Source: Treponema sp. UBA4377 (GTDB lineage Bacteria; Spirochaetota; Spirochaetia; Treponematales; Treponemataceae). Taken from it: DNA of 34,862 nt. Every line of letters starts with the position of its first letter. Positions within the stretch are counted from its first letter, which is position 1. Positions 1 to 8,265 of the stretch are shown here, in pieces. Below the pieces are notes generated by a model. The model ran no database searches. It worked only from the letters and a program-made list of their open reading frames with translations, and had not been told where the DNA came from. Location: contig DGRX01000004.1 in the NCBI GenBank assembly GCA_002391235.1, positions 56,881 through 91,742 on the forward strand, given 5' to 3'. Made by a program: the position numbers and the translations under genes.

Positions 1-194
1 ATTTGTATGCCTACGCGGGGAATAACCCTGTCAAGTATACAGACCCGGATGGAAATGAGCAAACACCATTTCAAAAAGCGCTTACCGCGGAATTATCAAA
101 ACTATCAAAATTAGACAATGGTTTTATAAAAGGTGGCGTAAAAATTATAATACAACGTAGTTGGAATGATAATGGTGAAAATGGTACTTACTAG
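1..194 (+). CDS. RHS-repeat protein, 3' end only (runs in from the left)
   Basis: The reading frame is already open at the window edge. Its first residues, YAYAGNNPVKYTDPDGNE, are the hallmark end of the RHS repeat-associated core, after which a variable effector domain normally begins. About 45 residues of variable sequence follow before a TAG at 192-194. RHS proteins are large secreted or surface shells that enclose and release a C-terminal toxin in competition between bacteria. What is seen here is only the junction of core and toxin. The same frame stays open after the TAG for another 148 codons (see 204-638), so the stop probably interrupts what was, or still is, a single protein. The region is visibly more AT-rich than the genes from 1565 on, as is usual for exchanged RHS tips. 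The core assignment is secure; the status of the stop is not. Confidence 0.8.
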   Translation, partial: LYAYAGNNPVKYTDPDGNEQTPFQKALTAELSKLSKLDNGFIKGGVKIIIQRSWNDNGENGTY

Positions 195-203
195 CAATCA
201 AAA

Positions 204-638
204 ATGTCAATAACCTATAATGGCGCAAGCCTGAATGAAGTCAGCGTTCAATCAACACCAGATTGGCAAAATGAATTAAAACGAGGAAATGGCGAAAGAA
301 TTCCTTCTGGAGAATATACGGGAGTCCTGCAGAAACGTTCTGGAAAGTATGCTAATGCAATTAATTTACAAGCGTCATTTATAAAAGCCAAGGATATTTT
401 CATTCACCCGAATGTTATGACCGCACTTGGCGAAACAGAGCCATATGGACAAGGAAAACAAAAGGGCAAGCCTTTTAGTTTGGGATGTCAAATCACAAAT
501 TTGTCAGATTTTAATGAGCTCACTGACATTTTGAACGCTTTAGGGTTCGATTATGGAGAAGGCGAATGGGGAACCGGAGACTCTGTGCGAGTTGAAATCA
601 AGCCAGCTAAAAATTGGGCAATGATGGAGAATCAATGA
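204..638 (+). CDS. Probable RHS C-terminal effector domain, separated by an in-frame stop
   Basis: This 144-residue frame is in phase with the RHS fragment upstream, with only TAG plus three codons between them. No Shine-Dalgarno precedes the ATG at 204, so independent translation looks weak. The sequence contains IPSGEY, then IFIHPN, then SLGCQI. This Gly/Ser-Cys plus His pattern resembles the DUF5675 or L,D-transpeptidase-like arrangement and would suggest action on cell-wall peptide or glycan, but the family assignment is tentative and was made by eye. The stop codon at 636-638 lies one base before the next gene's ATG at 640, and the GGAG ribosome site of that gene lies inside this frame, so the two are tightly linked as toxin-immunity pairs usually are. 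It could be a pseudogene fragment, a toxin tip translated by stop suppression, or a displaced orphan tip left by RHS recombination. Confidence 0.55.
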   Translation: MSITYNGASLNEVSVQSTPDWQNELKRGNGERIPSGEYTGVLQKRSGKYANAINLQASFIKAKDIFIHPNVMTALGETEPYGQGKQKGKPFSLGCQITNLSDFNELTDILNALGFDYGEGEWGTGDSVRVEIKPAKNWAMMENQ

Positions 639-639
639 T

Positions 640-1431
640 ATGAAAAGAATGTACGCTTTTAGTTTTGTTTTTTTTATAATTTTCAATTTTTCCGTTCATG
701 CAAAAAGGTATCATGGGGTTCAAAAATATTATTTCCAATCAATAGATATCCAGGACGGCAAAGGCTTTGCCGCTGAAAATGCTGAAATTGACGCCCCTGA
801 CATGTTTTGGAATCAAAACATTGCGCCAGCTAACGGCAAAAAAATCGTTTATGGGGAAGTACAAAAATATAAAAACAATCGCGATGAAGTTTTAAGATTA
901 TGTTTAATACAAAGTGAAGAATTTTTAATTATATATAACGAGAGAAATAAAGAGCCAATTTTTATAGGCGTCGATTCTTTTAAGAATGACGGAAAGTTTT
1001 TGCCTGTAAGGCCAATTTGCGCCAGCTCAACCCTTGCAGAGAACGGAAAACGATTTGATCTATCCAATATTACTAATATAAATTCTGATTCGCCTTGGTG
1101 CGAGGGCAAAAGCGGCAATGGAATCGGCGAGTCTATCACTGTTGAAACGTCGTCCGGAAATTTAATTTTTTTCAACGGTTTTTTCTCCACATGCAAAAGA
1201 CACTTGTTTGAGGATAATTCCAGATTAAAAAAAATAAGGATTTGCATACAAGATTTGGACGCGACATATGAATACATATTAAAAGACACTTGGCTTCCGC
1301 AAAGGGTGACAATTCCGTGCTTGCAAGAAAGGAAGACTTATAAAATCGACATAAAAATTTTAGAAGTGTATGAAGGAAAAAAATACAAGGATACATGCCT
1401 TAGCGGTTTGTTCTTTGATCTTCAAGATTAG
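640..1431 (+). CDS. Secreted protein with discoidin-like NADase-type glycan-binding domain; candidate immunity protein
   Basis: The protein has 263 residues and starts with a clear signal peptide (Lys-Arg, then a Phe-rich hydrophobic run, ending near VHAKR), so it is exported to the periplasm or surface. From about residue 125 it carries ASSTLAENG, then DSPWCEGKSGNGIGE, a glycine-containing strand NGFF, and a late DTCLSGL. This order matches the beta-sandwich domain known as the NADase-type glycan-binding domain, common in Gram-negative secreted proteins. GGAGA at 626-630 gives a good ribosome site, and the gene follows the RHS effector frame by one base. Position, small size and export suggest an immunity protein for a toxin acting in the periplasm. 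That role is inferred from context only; it could equally be a cargo or adhesion factor. The gene is AT-rich like the RHS tip. Confidence 0.7.
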   Translation: MKRMYAFSFVFFIIFNFSVHAKRYHGVQKYYFQSIDIQDGKGFAAENAEIDAPDMFWNQNIAPANGKKIVYGEVQKYKNNRDEVLRLCLIQSEEFLIIYNERNKEPIFIGVDSFKNDGKFLPVRPICASSTLAENGKRFDLSNITNINSDSPWCEGKSGNGIGESITVETSSGNLIFFNGFFSTCKRHLFEDNSRLKKIRICIQDLDATYEYILKDTWLPQRVTIPCLQERKTYKIDIKILEVYEGKKYKDTCLSGLFFDLQD

Positions 1432-1445
1432 CTTTCAACCCATTC

Positions 1446-1480
1446 AAACCACTATACATTCTCTTCTTGTATAGTGGTTT
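1446..1480 (+). terminator. Hairpin with 12-bp perfect stem after the RHS cassette
   Basis: AAACCACTATAC at 1446-1457 is exactly complementary to GTATAGTGGTTT at 1469-1480, with an 11-nt loop. It lies 15 bases after the stop codon of the secreted protein. The bases after it (GCTT) are only weakly U-rich, so it may terminate poorly alone or protect the 3' end. Confidence 0.6.
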
Positions 1481-1485
1481 GCTTA

Positions 1486-1511
1486 CTCCCATCAATAGCA
1501 ATTGATGGGAG
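1486..1511. terminator. Second hairpin, 11-bp perfect stem
   Basis: CTCCCATCAAT at 1486-1496 pairs perfectly with ATTGATGGGAG at 1501-1511 around the loop AGCA. It follows the previous hairpin by five bases. No T-run follows on the plus strand. Two adjacent strong stems between the RHS cassette and the next promoter probably insulate the acyl-CoA synthetase gene. Confidence 0.45.
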
Positions 1512-1529
1512 ATAATAATAACTTTGTCT

Positions 1530-1558
1530 TTGCAAATTCGCGCTTTATGTGATACAAT
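1530..1558 (+). promoter_or_regulatory. Promoter of acyl-CoA synthetase (TTGCAA-17-TACAAT)
   Basis: TTGCAA at 1530-1535 and TACAAT at 1553-1558 are separated by 17 bases. The -10 ends six bases before the ATG at 1565, so the A of ATG falls at the expected +1. This predicts a leaderless mRNA, consistent with the absence of any Shine-Dalgarno. Confidence 0.65.
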
Positions 1559-1564
1559 AATTGC

Positions 1565-3202
1565 ATGGCAATCACAGAATTTTTGGAAAAGAACCGCAAG
1601 CTTTATGGCGACGAAGTCGCTCTTGTAGAAGTCAATCCCGAACAGGAAGAAACGCGAAAAATAACTTGGAAAGACTACGACTTGATTCAGCCGACGGACA
1701 AGACCTTTTACCGCCGCGAAATCACTTGGCGCGTCTTTGACGAAAAGGCCAACCGCATGGCCAACATGCTTTTGGCGCGCGGTATCAAGCGCGGTGACAA
1801 GGTTGCAATTTTGATGATGAACTGCTTGGAATGGCTTCCGATTTACTTTGGCGTTTTAAAGTCGGGAGCGATAGTGGTTCCGATGAACTTCAGGTATTCC
1901 GCCGAAGAAATTTTGTATTGCGCCGATTTGGCCGAAGTTGACGTTTTGCTTTTTGGGCCGGAATTCATCGGCCGCGTTGAGCAGATAGAGGAAAAGCTTA
2001 ACAAGAACCGCCTTTTGATTTACGTTGGCGAAAACTGTCCGACCTTTGCCGAAAGCTACCGCGAACTGGTGGCCGACTACCCCAGCAAGGCGCCCGGAAT
2101 TGAACTTAAGGACGACGACGACGCGGCCATTTATTTTTCAAGCGGAACGACAGGATTTCCAAAAGCGATTTTGCACACCCATCGCGCGCTTACGCACGCC
2201 GCGTTGGTTGAGCAAAAGCACCATTCCACAAGCCGCTCGGACTGCTTTTTGTGCATTCCCCCGCTTTACCACACCGGCGCCAAAATGCACTGGTTTGGCT
2301 CGCTGGTGTCGGGAAGCCGCGCCGTTTTGTTAAAGGGAACAAAGCCCGAATACATTTTGGGCGCCGTAAGCCGCGAAAAATGCACGATTGTTTGGCTTTT
2401 GGTCCCTTGGGCGCAAGACATTCTTGACGCACTCGACAGCGGAAAGATAAAAGCGGCGGACTACCAGCTGGACCAATGGCGCTTGATGCACATCGGCGCC
2501 CAACCCGTTCCGCCCAGCCTTGTAAAGCATTGGCTGGAATATTTTCCCAAGCACCAATACGACACTAATTACGGCTTGTCCGAAAGCATCGGCCCTGGCT
2601 GCGTTCACCTTGGCGTGGAAAACACGCGCAAAGTCGGCGCGATTGGAGTGCCCGGCTACGGTTGGGAATGCAAGATTGTCGACAATGAGACAGGCAAGGA
2701 AGTGGAGAAGGGCCAGGCCGGAATCCTTTACGTCAAAGGTCCCGGCGTGATGAAGGAATACTTTAACAACCCTGAGGCCACGGCGGAAGTTCTTCACGAC
2801 GGATGGCTTGACACCGGCGACGTCGCGATGCAAGACCCCGAAGGCTTTTACTACCTTGTAGACCGCGCCAAGGACGTTATCGTTTGCGGCGGCGAAAACT
2901 TGTATCCAGTCCAGATAGAAGACTTTTTGCGCAAGAACGAAAAGATTAACGACGTCGCGGTCATTGGTTTGCCCGACAAGCGTTTGGGCGAAATCGCGGG
3001 CGCCGTCATTCAGTTAAAGGAAGGCATGACCGCCACCGAAGAGGAAATCAACGAATTTTGCTTGGAGCTTCCGCGCTACAAGAGGCCGCGCAAAATCATT
3101 TTCGCGCCGGTTCCCAGAAATCCTACCGGCAAAATCGAAAAGCCAAAGCTGCGCAAAATCTACGGCCAAGAGCATTTGGTGGCCTTTGAGAACAAAAACT
3201 AG
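1565..3202 (+). CDS. AMP-forming acyl-CoA synthetase (fatty-acid--CoA ligase family)
   Basis: This 545-residue cytoplasmic enzyme belongs to the ANL adenylating superfamily; it activates a carboxylic acid with ATP to an acyl-adenylate and transfers it to coenzyme A. The phosphate-binding loop YFSSGTTGFPKA lies near residues 189-200, YGLSES is the aromatic/adenine motif, DGWLDTGDVA near 415-424 holds the ribose-binding Asp, VDRAKDVIVCGGENLYP is the hinge region, and NPTGKIEK near residue 520 supplies the catalytic lysine of the C-terminal lobe. All core motifs are intact and the length is normal. The exact chain-length preference cannot be read; fatty or aromatic acids are both possible. It has its own promoter and no operon partners. 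The start at 1565 is fixed by the promoter and by the normal position of the N-terminal helix. Its stop overlaps that of the convergent gene by four bases. Confidence 0.9.
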   Translation: MAITEFLEKNRKLYGDEVALVEVNPEQEETRKITWKDYDLIQPTDKTFYRREITWRVFDEKANRMANMLLARGIKRGDKVAILMMNCLEWLPIYFGVLKSGAIVVPMNFRYSAEEILYCADLAEVDVLLFGPEFIGRVEQIEEKLNKNRLLIYVGENCPTFAESYRELVADYPSKAPGIELKDDDDAAIYFSSGTTGFPKAILHTHRALTHAALVEQKHHSTSRSDCFLCIPPLYHTGAKMHWFGSLVSGSRAVLLKGTKPEYILGAVSREKCTIVWLLVPWAQDILDALDSGKIKAADYQLDQWRLMHIGAQPVPPSLVKHWLEYFPKHQYDTNYGLSESIGPGCVHLGVENTRKVGAIGVPGYGWECKIVDNETGKEVEKGQAGILYVKGPGVMKEYFNNPEATAEVLHDGWLDTGDVAMQDPEGFYYLVDRAKDVIVCGGENLYPVQIEDFLRKNEKINDVAVIGLPDKRLGEIAGAVIQLKEGMTATEEEINEFCLELPRYKRPRKIIFAPVPRNPTGKIEKPKLRKIYGQEHLVAFENKN

Positions 3203-5235
3203 GCTTTCTTTTGCACGGCGGCGCGGATTGAGGCGGCAAAGAGGGAGTCTTGGTCTTCGCGCGGCTCCACCGAGAAGGCGGGCTCTTGCGTGCCGGGAAC
3301 CGTGCGGTAAATCTTTCGCGAATCGGCTTTGTAGGCCGGCGAAGAGCGCGAGTTGATCCACCAGTCAAGGACAGAGATTATGCATGAAATGTATTTTATC
3401 AAGTTGGCGTTGCTGGCCGTCGTGTTTTCGCTCTTGTCTTTTGCGTTTAGAAGAACGTCGATTCGCTTTGAAATCGGCGAAGTAATCTCAAAGTCATAGT
3501 GGGCCCAAGGATTGTTAAGGCCGCCGATGGTTCCGCGGTTCTTTTCGCTTTGGGAGATTTGTTTTGTCATGTCGTTGAAGGCGTCGCGCAAGAACGCCGT
3601 TCTGATGAACAAAGCCAAGTACTTGTTGTTGTTGATCGGGCGTTCCAACAAAAGCTGCTCAAAAGTAAAGTGCGGAAGGAAGCTGTATTTTGTAAGCCAA
3701 AGAATGTCGGTGACGCATTTTTTGCCCGCGCGGGTCGTAATGTAGTTGGCCTGCGTGTAGGTTTGGTTTACAAGCTGCTTTAACTGCTCGCCGTAATCGC
3801 GGCTAAAGAGAGTGTCTACGTAAACAGGCCATTCGCTAAGCGCCTTTGTAAGGTTGTCTTCGCGCGAGGTAAAGGCAGGGTTTCCTTCGACATTGAACTG
3901 CATTTTGTTGCAGGCGCGGAAAAGGTCTTGCAATATTTCGCAAAGAATTATTGTGATTTGAACCGGGTTTTCCGGCGCCAGCATCAAGTAGGCTTCGTCA
4001 AAGTCATAGAGCGGGTCAAAGTATGGCCACATGTCAGGGAATGTGTCCAGCTTTTTAAATCCCGCTCCGGGGAAAAGGCGGTCAAGAAGAGTTAGGCCGC
4101 GCTCCACCATTTCATTCTGAGAGGCCTCCGCCTTTTCTTGCTCCTTCTTTTTTTCTTCCGCTTCTTTGGCTTTGTCTTCGGCTTCCTTTGCCTTGCGGAC
4201 TTCTTCGGGGTCGACTTTCTTTTCCGGCAATAAAAGGTCAAACTTTTTTAGGCCAAGAAAATTTAGTATTGAAGACACTTGCGAAACAAAGAAGTGAGGG
4301 AATTCATCGTATGGAGTTCCGCACATTCTCATCAAGAGAGGATAGAGGCCTCTTATGACGCGCGTGTAAAGGTACATCCATTCGGTAATCGCTTCTTTTG
4401 CAAAGCGCGAAAATTTGTCTTTGTCTGCGTTGGGATAGTGGAGCAAGTCGGAGTAAATCTCTTTTATGATTCGGACCACAATCGGCTCGCCAACATAGTA
4501 AATCGTAATCAACAATCTGTAGACAGCCTTTACAAAGGGAAGCAAATCCGCAACGACAGGAGTGTCTTGCAAGGTTTCCAAATTTACATAAGCAAGCTTG
4601 GCGTCGCGAGTTGACCATTCAGAAATCTTTCGCAGGAATTTGAATTTTTGCGCCGTGTCGTTTTGAATTTTGGCCTTGTAAGTGTCGGGCGAGATTTGAA
4701 TTATCGCCTTTATGATGTTGATAAAGGAATTGATGTGGTCAAGGTGCGCCTTAAGGGTTATCTCCGCGAATTCCGGTATCACTTTTTCGGAACCGTCTTT
4801 GGCCAATTTTTTGATGAAGTTGAAAAGGCCGTAGTTGGGCTTTATCGCAAAGGCGTCGCTCATCATAAGCTTGTCGATTTTTGCGTTGTCTTTGGAAGAT
4901 ATTTGCGGAAGGTTGGCTGCCCGCGTTACTTTTTTCTTTGGCTCGGCGAACGTCGGATTTGAGGCGCTGGAAGCCGTTCCGCCAGAAGAAGAGCTTTTGC
5001 CAGAGGAAGTTGAAACGTTTGTCGGCCTGACTACGCGATGGCTGGGCGCGCGCTTGGGCAATTTGGAATAGTCGATGGGCACGGATTTTTCTGTCATAAT
5101 CTCGCCGCCCAAGACTTTTGTCATGCGCTCGGCTTCTTCCTTGTCAATCGCGCCGATGTTCTTGCGAGTAGCGTCCAATGTGCCTGGCTCCCAAACCGCC
5201 TTGGGCTTGGAAGGACCTGAAAAATCCTCTGCCAT
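3199..5235 (-). CDS. Large conserved-type hypothetical protein, probably spirochaete-specific
   Basis: I do not recognise this protein of about 678 residues. It has no signal peptide and no membrane segment. The first 100 residues are low in complexity (Pro, Ser, Gly; a run of serines near residue 80), suggesting a flexible N-terminus. A helical, hydrophobic-patterned region follows to about residue 330. A highly charged Lys/Glu/Ala stretch (PEEVRKAKEAEDKAKEAEEK and onward, about 345-375) is predicted coiled coil. A second helical region runs to the C-terminus. A GTG at 5241 extends the frame by two codons, but the promoter's expected transcription start is near 5237, so the ATG at 5235 is preferred. 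It lies downstream of polA in the same orientation but has its own promoter. The architecture suggests a scaffold or structural protein; no enzyme motif was seen. Confidence 0.8.
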   Translation of the reverse strand: MAEDFSGPSKPKAVWEPGTLDATRKNIGAIDKEEAERMTKVLGGEIMTEKSVPIDYSKLPKRAPSHRVVRPTNVSTSSGKSSSSGGTASSASNPTFAEPKKKVTRAANLPQISSKDNAKIDKLMMSDAFAIKPNYGLFNFIKKLAKDGSEKVIPEFAEITLKAHLDHINSFINIIKAIIQISPDTYKAKIQNDTAQKFKFLRKISEWSTRDAKLAYVNLETLQDTPVVADLLPFVKAVYRLLITIYYVGEPIVVRIIKEIYSDLLHYPNADKDKFSRFAKEAITEWMYLYTRVIRGLYPLLMRMCGTPYDEFPHFFVSQVSSILNFLGLKKFDLLLPEKKVDPEEVRKAKEAEDKAKEAEEKKKEQEKAEASQNEMVERGLTLLDRLFPGAGFKKLDTFPDMWPYFDPLYDFDEAYLMLAPENPVQITIILCEILQDLFRACNKMQFNVEGNPAFTSREDNLTKALSEWPVYVDTLFSRDYGEQLKQLVNQTYTQANYITTRAGKKCVTDILWLTKYSFLPHFTFEQLLLERPINNNKYLALFIRTAFLRDAFNDMTKQISQSEKNRGTIGGLNNPWAHYDFEITSPISKRIDVLLNAKDKSENTTASNANLIKYISCIISVLDWWINSRSSPAYKADSRKIYRTVPGTQEPAFSVEPREDQDSLFAASIRAAVQKKA

Positions 5236-5243
5236 ATCCACAT

Positions 5244-5272
5244 ATTATAACACACTTCGCGTGTTTTTGCAA
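5244..5272 (-). promoter_or_regulatory. Promoter of the large hypothetical gene (TTGCAA-17-TATAAT)
   Basis: On the minus strand TTGCAA (5272-5267) and TATAAT (5249-5244) are 17 bases apart. The spacer contains an inverted repeat AACAC...GTGTT that could bind a regulator. The ATG at 5235 begins eight bases after the -10, again implying almost no 5' leader. Confidence 0.6.
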
Positions 5273-5311
5273 ATAAGAAATTATTGACGTTCGCGGCTCG
5301 CGCCGCGCGGC

Positions 5312-8230
5312 TTAGTGGAACTGGCCCCAGTTGGAGCCGCTTTCTATCGACACGCGCAGGGGAATCGAAAGCTGGACCGCGCCTTCCATTTTTTGGCGGA
5401 GGAGCGCGATTGTCCGCTCCACTGTCGCCGCGTCATCAGGACATTCCAAAATCAATTCGTCGTGGACTTGAAGCAAAAGGCGCGCTCCGTTGTTGGCTTC
5501 CTTTAGCGCGGCGGAAACGTCTATCATCGCTTTTTTCACGATGTCGGCGGCGCTTCCCTGAACGGGCGTGTTGACCGCTACGCGCTCGGCGGCGGCCTTT
5601 TCCACCTTGTTCTTGCTGTTGATGTTCATCACTCGGCGGCGGCGGCCCATAATCGTTTGGACGTAGCCGCTATCTTCCGCTCCCTTAATCGTGTCGTTGA
5701 TAAAGGCGTTGATGGCGGAATATTGCTTAAAGTAATTTTCGATAAAGCTTTGCGCCTGCGTTCGCGGGATTCCAAGCTGCGCGGCAAGCCTAAAGGCGCT
5801 CATTCCGTAGATTACGCCAAAGTTGATTGTCTTTGCCGTCCGCCGCATTTCGGGCGTGACTTGGTCGGCGGGAACTCCGTAAATGAGCGAGGCCGTGGCC
5901 TTGTGAACGTCGTCGCCGTTGATAAATGCCGCGCGCATGTTTTGGTCACCCGAAAGGTGCGAGAGGACCACAAGCTCGATTTGCGAATAGTCGGCGCTTA
6001 TCAAGACTGTTCCCGGAACGGCTGTAAAGGCCGAGCGGATTTTGCGGCCCGCTTCGTTGCGGACCGGAATGTTTTGCAAGTTGGGGTCGCGGCTAGAAAG
6101 GCGGCCAGTCGCCGTTCCTGTTTGCATGAACGATGTGTGGACGCGGCCTTGCTTGTCGGCCAGTTTTGGAAGAGCCTCAACATAGGTTGACTGCAGCTTT
6201 GAAAGCTCGCGGAATTTTAGTATTTTTGCCGGAACTGGGTCCAGCTCGGCAAGCTCTTCCAAAACGCTTGTGTCGGTGGAGTAGCCGGTCTTGGTTTTCT
6301 TTCCGTGCGGAAGGCCGCGCTCGGTGAACAAAACTTCCTGCAATTGCTTGGGCGAGGCGATGTTGAACTCGTGGCCGACTTGCTCGTAGATTTCCTTTTC
6401 GGCGGAGGAAATTTCTTTTTGCAAATCCTTGTTGTAGGAATCGAGCGCCGCCGAGTCCAAGTGGATTCCAGCCAATTCCATTTCGCCAAGAATTTTTATG
6501 AGCGGCATTTCGATTGTTTCAAAAAGCTCCAGCAATTTTTTATGCTTTAACTCGTCGTAAAAAATCTTGTAAAGCTGGAAGGTAAAGTCCGCGTCTTCGG
6601 CGGCGTAAGGAACGGCCTTTTCAAGCGGAACGTCGCGGAATGTTTGTCCCTTGCCAACCAAGTCCTTGAATTCGATTCCGACAAGCGCGAGTTTTGTTTG
6701 GCCAAGCGTTTCAAGCGAGTAGGGCGAATGTCCGATTTTGTCCGGGTCCAAAAGCCAGGCGGCGATCATCGTGTCAAAAATCTTTGCTTTGCAGTCGTCT
6801 TCGCGCAGGCCCGCCGTCCGCAAAACTTCGTAGTCAAACTTTGCGTTGTGCAGAACTAGCGTCCAGTCCGCCTCTTTGAACAAGCGCGAGATTTGTTCCA
6901 CCGCGTCCGAGACGCTTACGCCGTCGCTTGCAAAAAGCGAGTCGCCTTGCGAGGCCACGGGAATGTAATGGCCCGCGCCGTTTTTGTTTGAAAGGCTAAA
7001 GCCCACAAGCTGGGCTTCGGTTGTCTTTAAGGAATCGGTTTCGGTGTCCAAGGCGACGATTTTTTGCGGCGAGGAAAGGATTCCGTCCACCAATTTTTTT
7101 AGCTCGTCCGCGCTTGTGACGGCCTTGTAGTCGCCCTGGTTTTTGCGCAGGGGAAGAGGCGCGGGCACTTCTTGGTCTTGCGCGGAATCGGAAGCTGGTC
7201 CAGAAGCGTTGGACGGGGCGGAAACTTTTTCTTTACTAGAACTTGCGGCGCGACCAAAACTGGAGCCGTTTTTTTCGGAGTCTCCTTCTTGGCCAAAAAG
7301 TCCGTCCGCGCCATTTGCGTCGTCCAAAACTTTTTCGCCAGCCTCAACCGCCAGCGCGGCGAATTGCTTGGCCGGCTGAAAGGCTTGGTAGGCCTTTAAC
7401 TTTTGGGCGGCGGCGGCGTAGTGGAATTCTGTCTTCGCGACGTTTTCCAATTCATCGCCGGGAACCGTGTCGCAAAGGGTGATTAGTTTTTTGGAAAAGA
7501 ATGCGCTGTCTTTTCCGTCGCGAATCTTTTGTCCGATAGCGCCTTTTATTTCGTCCGCGTGTTCGTAAATGCCTTCGAGCGAGCCGTACTGGTCCAAAAA
7601 TTTGCAGGCGGTTTTTACGCCTACGCCTTTTACGCCGGGAACGTTGTCCGCGGTGTCGCCGTAAAGCGAAAGCAAGTCCAAAAGGCGCTCCGGCTCCACG
7701 CCCCACTCGGCCTTCACTCCTTCCGCTCCCACGACTTTCCAAACGTCGGCGTGGTCGGGCTTAAGGATTTGGACGCGCTCGCCGACCAATTGCATCAAGT
7801 CCTTGTCGCCCGAAAGTATGCGGACGCTTTTTCCTTGCTCCACCGCTTTGCGCGTGACGGTGGCGATAACGTCGTCGGCCTCGTAGCCTTCCACCCGCAA
7901 AGAAGGAACGCCAAGCGCTTCCAAAGTTTCCTCAATCCACGGAATTTGCGCGTGAAGGTCTTCGGGAGTTTTGGGGCGCGTGGCCTTGTAGTCGGAATAC
8001 ATTTCGTGGCGGAAGGTTTTTCCTTTTGAGTCAAGGGCGGCGATCAAGGTCTTGGGCTTGTAATGCTCAATCATCGCGCGCAGGTTCCTAAAAAAGCCAA
8101 AGAGAGCGCTGATGTTGCGTCCGTTGGAATCTGTGAGCGGCCTGGAAATGAAGGCGAAGTAGCAGCGGTAAATGAGGCCGTATGAATCGATTATATAAAT
8201 TGTGTCGTCGTTAAAAATGTCGTTTGCCAT
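5312..8230 (-). CDS. polA: DNA polymerase I
   Basis: This 972-residue protein fills and repairs DNA and removes RNA primers. Three domains are visible in order. The N-terminal 5'-3' exonuclease (residues 1 to about 300) has IDSYGLIYRC, EGYEADDVIAT and LSGDKDLMQLV. A 3'-5' exonuclease domain follows with its acidic residues retained: ALDTETDSL near 391, LVLHNAKFDYE, and YAAEDADFTFQLY, so proofreading should be active. The family-A polymerase domain has SADYSQIEL near 745 (motif A), RRTAKTINFGVIYGMS (motif B) and LQVHDELILE near 920 (motif C). A Ser/Ala/Glu-rich linker of about 60 residues separates the first two domains. Length is slightly above that of E. coli Pol I (928). ATG at 8230 is preceded by no Shine-Dalgarno but by a -10 six bases away, so it is probably leaderless. 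Confidence 0.97.
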   Translation of the reverse strand: MANDIFNDDTIYIIDSYGLIYRCYFAFISRPLTDSNGRNISALFGFFRNLRAMIEHYKPKTLIAALDSKGKTFRHEMYSDYKATRPKTPEDLHAQIPWIEETLEALGVPSLRVEGYEADDVIATVTRKAVEQGKSVRILSGDKDLMQLVGERVQILKPDHADVWKVVGAEGVKAEWGVEPERLLDLLSLYGDTADNVPGVKGVGVKTACKFLDQYGSLEGIYEHADEIKGAIGQKIRDGKDSAFFSKKLITLCDTVPGDELENVAKTEFHYAAAAQKLKAYQAFQPAKQFAALAVEAGEKVLDDANGADGLFGQEGDSEKNGSSFGRAASSSKEKVSAPSNASGPASDSAQDQEVPAPLPLRKNQGDYKAVTSADELKKLVDGILSSPQKIVALDTETDSLKTTEAQLVGFSLSNKNGAGHYIPVASQGDSLFASDGVSVSDAVEQISRLFKEADWTLVLHNAKFDYEVLRTAGLREDDCKAKIFDTMIAAWLLDPDKIGHSPYSLETLGQTKLALVGIEFKDLVGKGQTFRDVPLEKAVPYAAEDADFTFQLYKIFYDELKHKKLLELFETIEMPLIKILGEMELAGIHLDSAALDSYNKDLQKEISSAEKEIYEQVGHEFNIASPKQLQEVLFTERGLPHGKKTKTGYSTDTSVLEELAELDPVPAKILKFRELSKLQSTYVEALPKLADKQGRVHTSFMQTGTATGRLSSRDPNLQNIPVRNEAGRKIRSAFTAVPGTVLISADYSQIELVVLSHLSGDQNMRAAFINGDDVHKATASLIYGVPADQVTPEMRRTAKTINFGVIYGMSAFRLAAQLGIPRTQAQSFIENYFKQYSAINAFINDTIKGAEDSGYVQTIMGRRRRVMNINSKNKVEKAAAERVAVNTPVQGSAADIVKKAMIDVSAALKEANNGARLLLQVHDELILECPDDAATVERTIALLRQKMEGAVQLSIPLRVSIESGSNWGQFH

Positions 8231-8236
8231 AAGGGC

Positions 8237-8265
8237 ATTGTAGCGCGCATTTTGGGCTTTTGCTA
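8237..8265 (-). promoter_or_regulatory. Promoter of polA (TAGCAA-17-TACAAT)
   Basis: On the minus strand TAGCAA at 8265-8260 is 17 bases from TACAAT at 8242-8237, and the ATG of polA starts six bases later. The same TAGCAA-17-TAYAAT pattern appears upstream of the Bro-N gene and the ModF-like gene in this window, which supports it although the -35 departs from TTGACA. Confidence 0.5.

Noticed and set aside
849..1396. Minus-strand frames inside the secreted protein gene at 640-1431
   Set aside because: They have no ribosome sites and are shadows of the plus-strand gene, which has a signal peptide and conserved domain.
5292..5307. CGCGGC TCGC GCCGCG stem just after polA
   Set aside because: The hairpin is strong but no T-run follows in either direction close to it; not called as a terminator.
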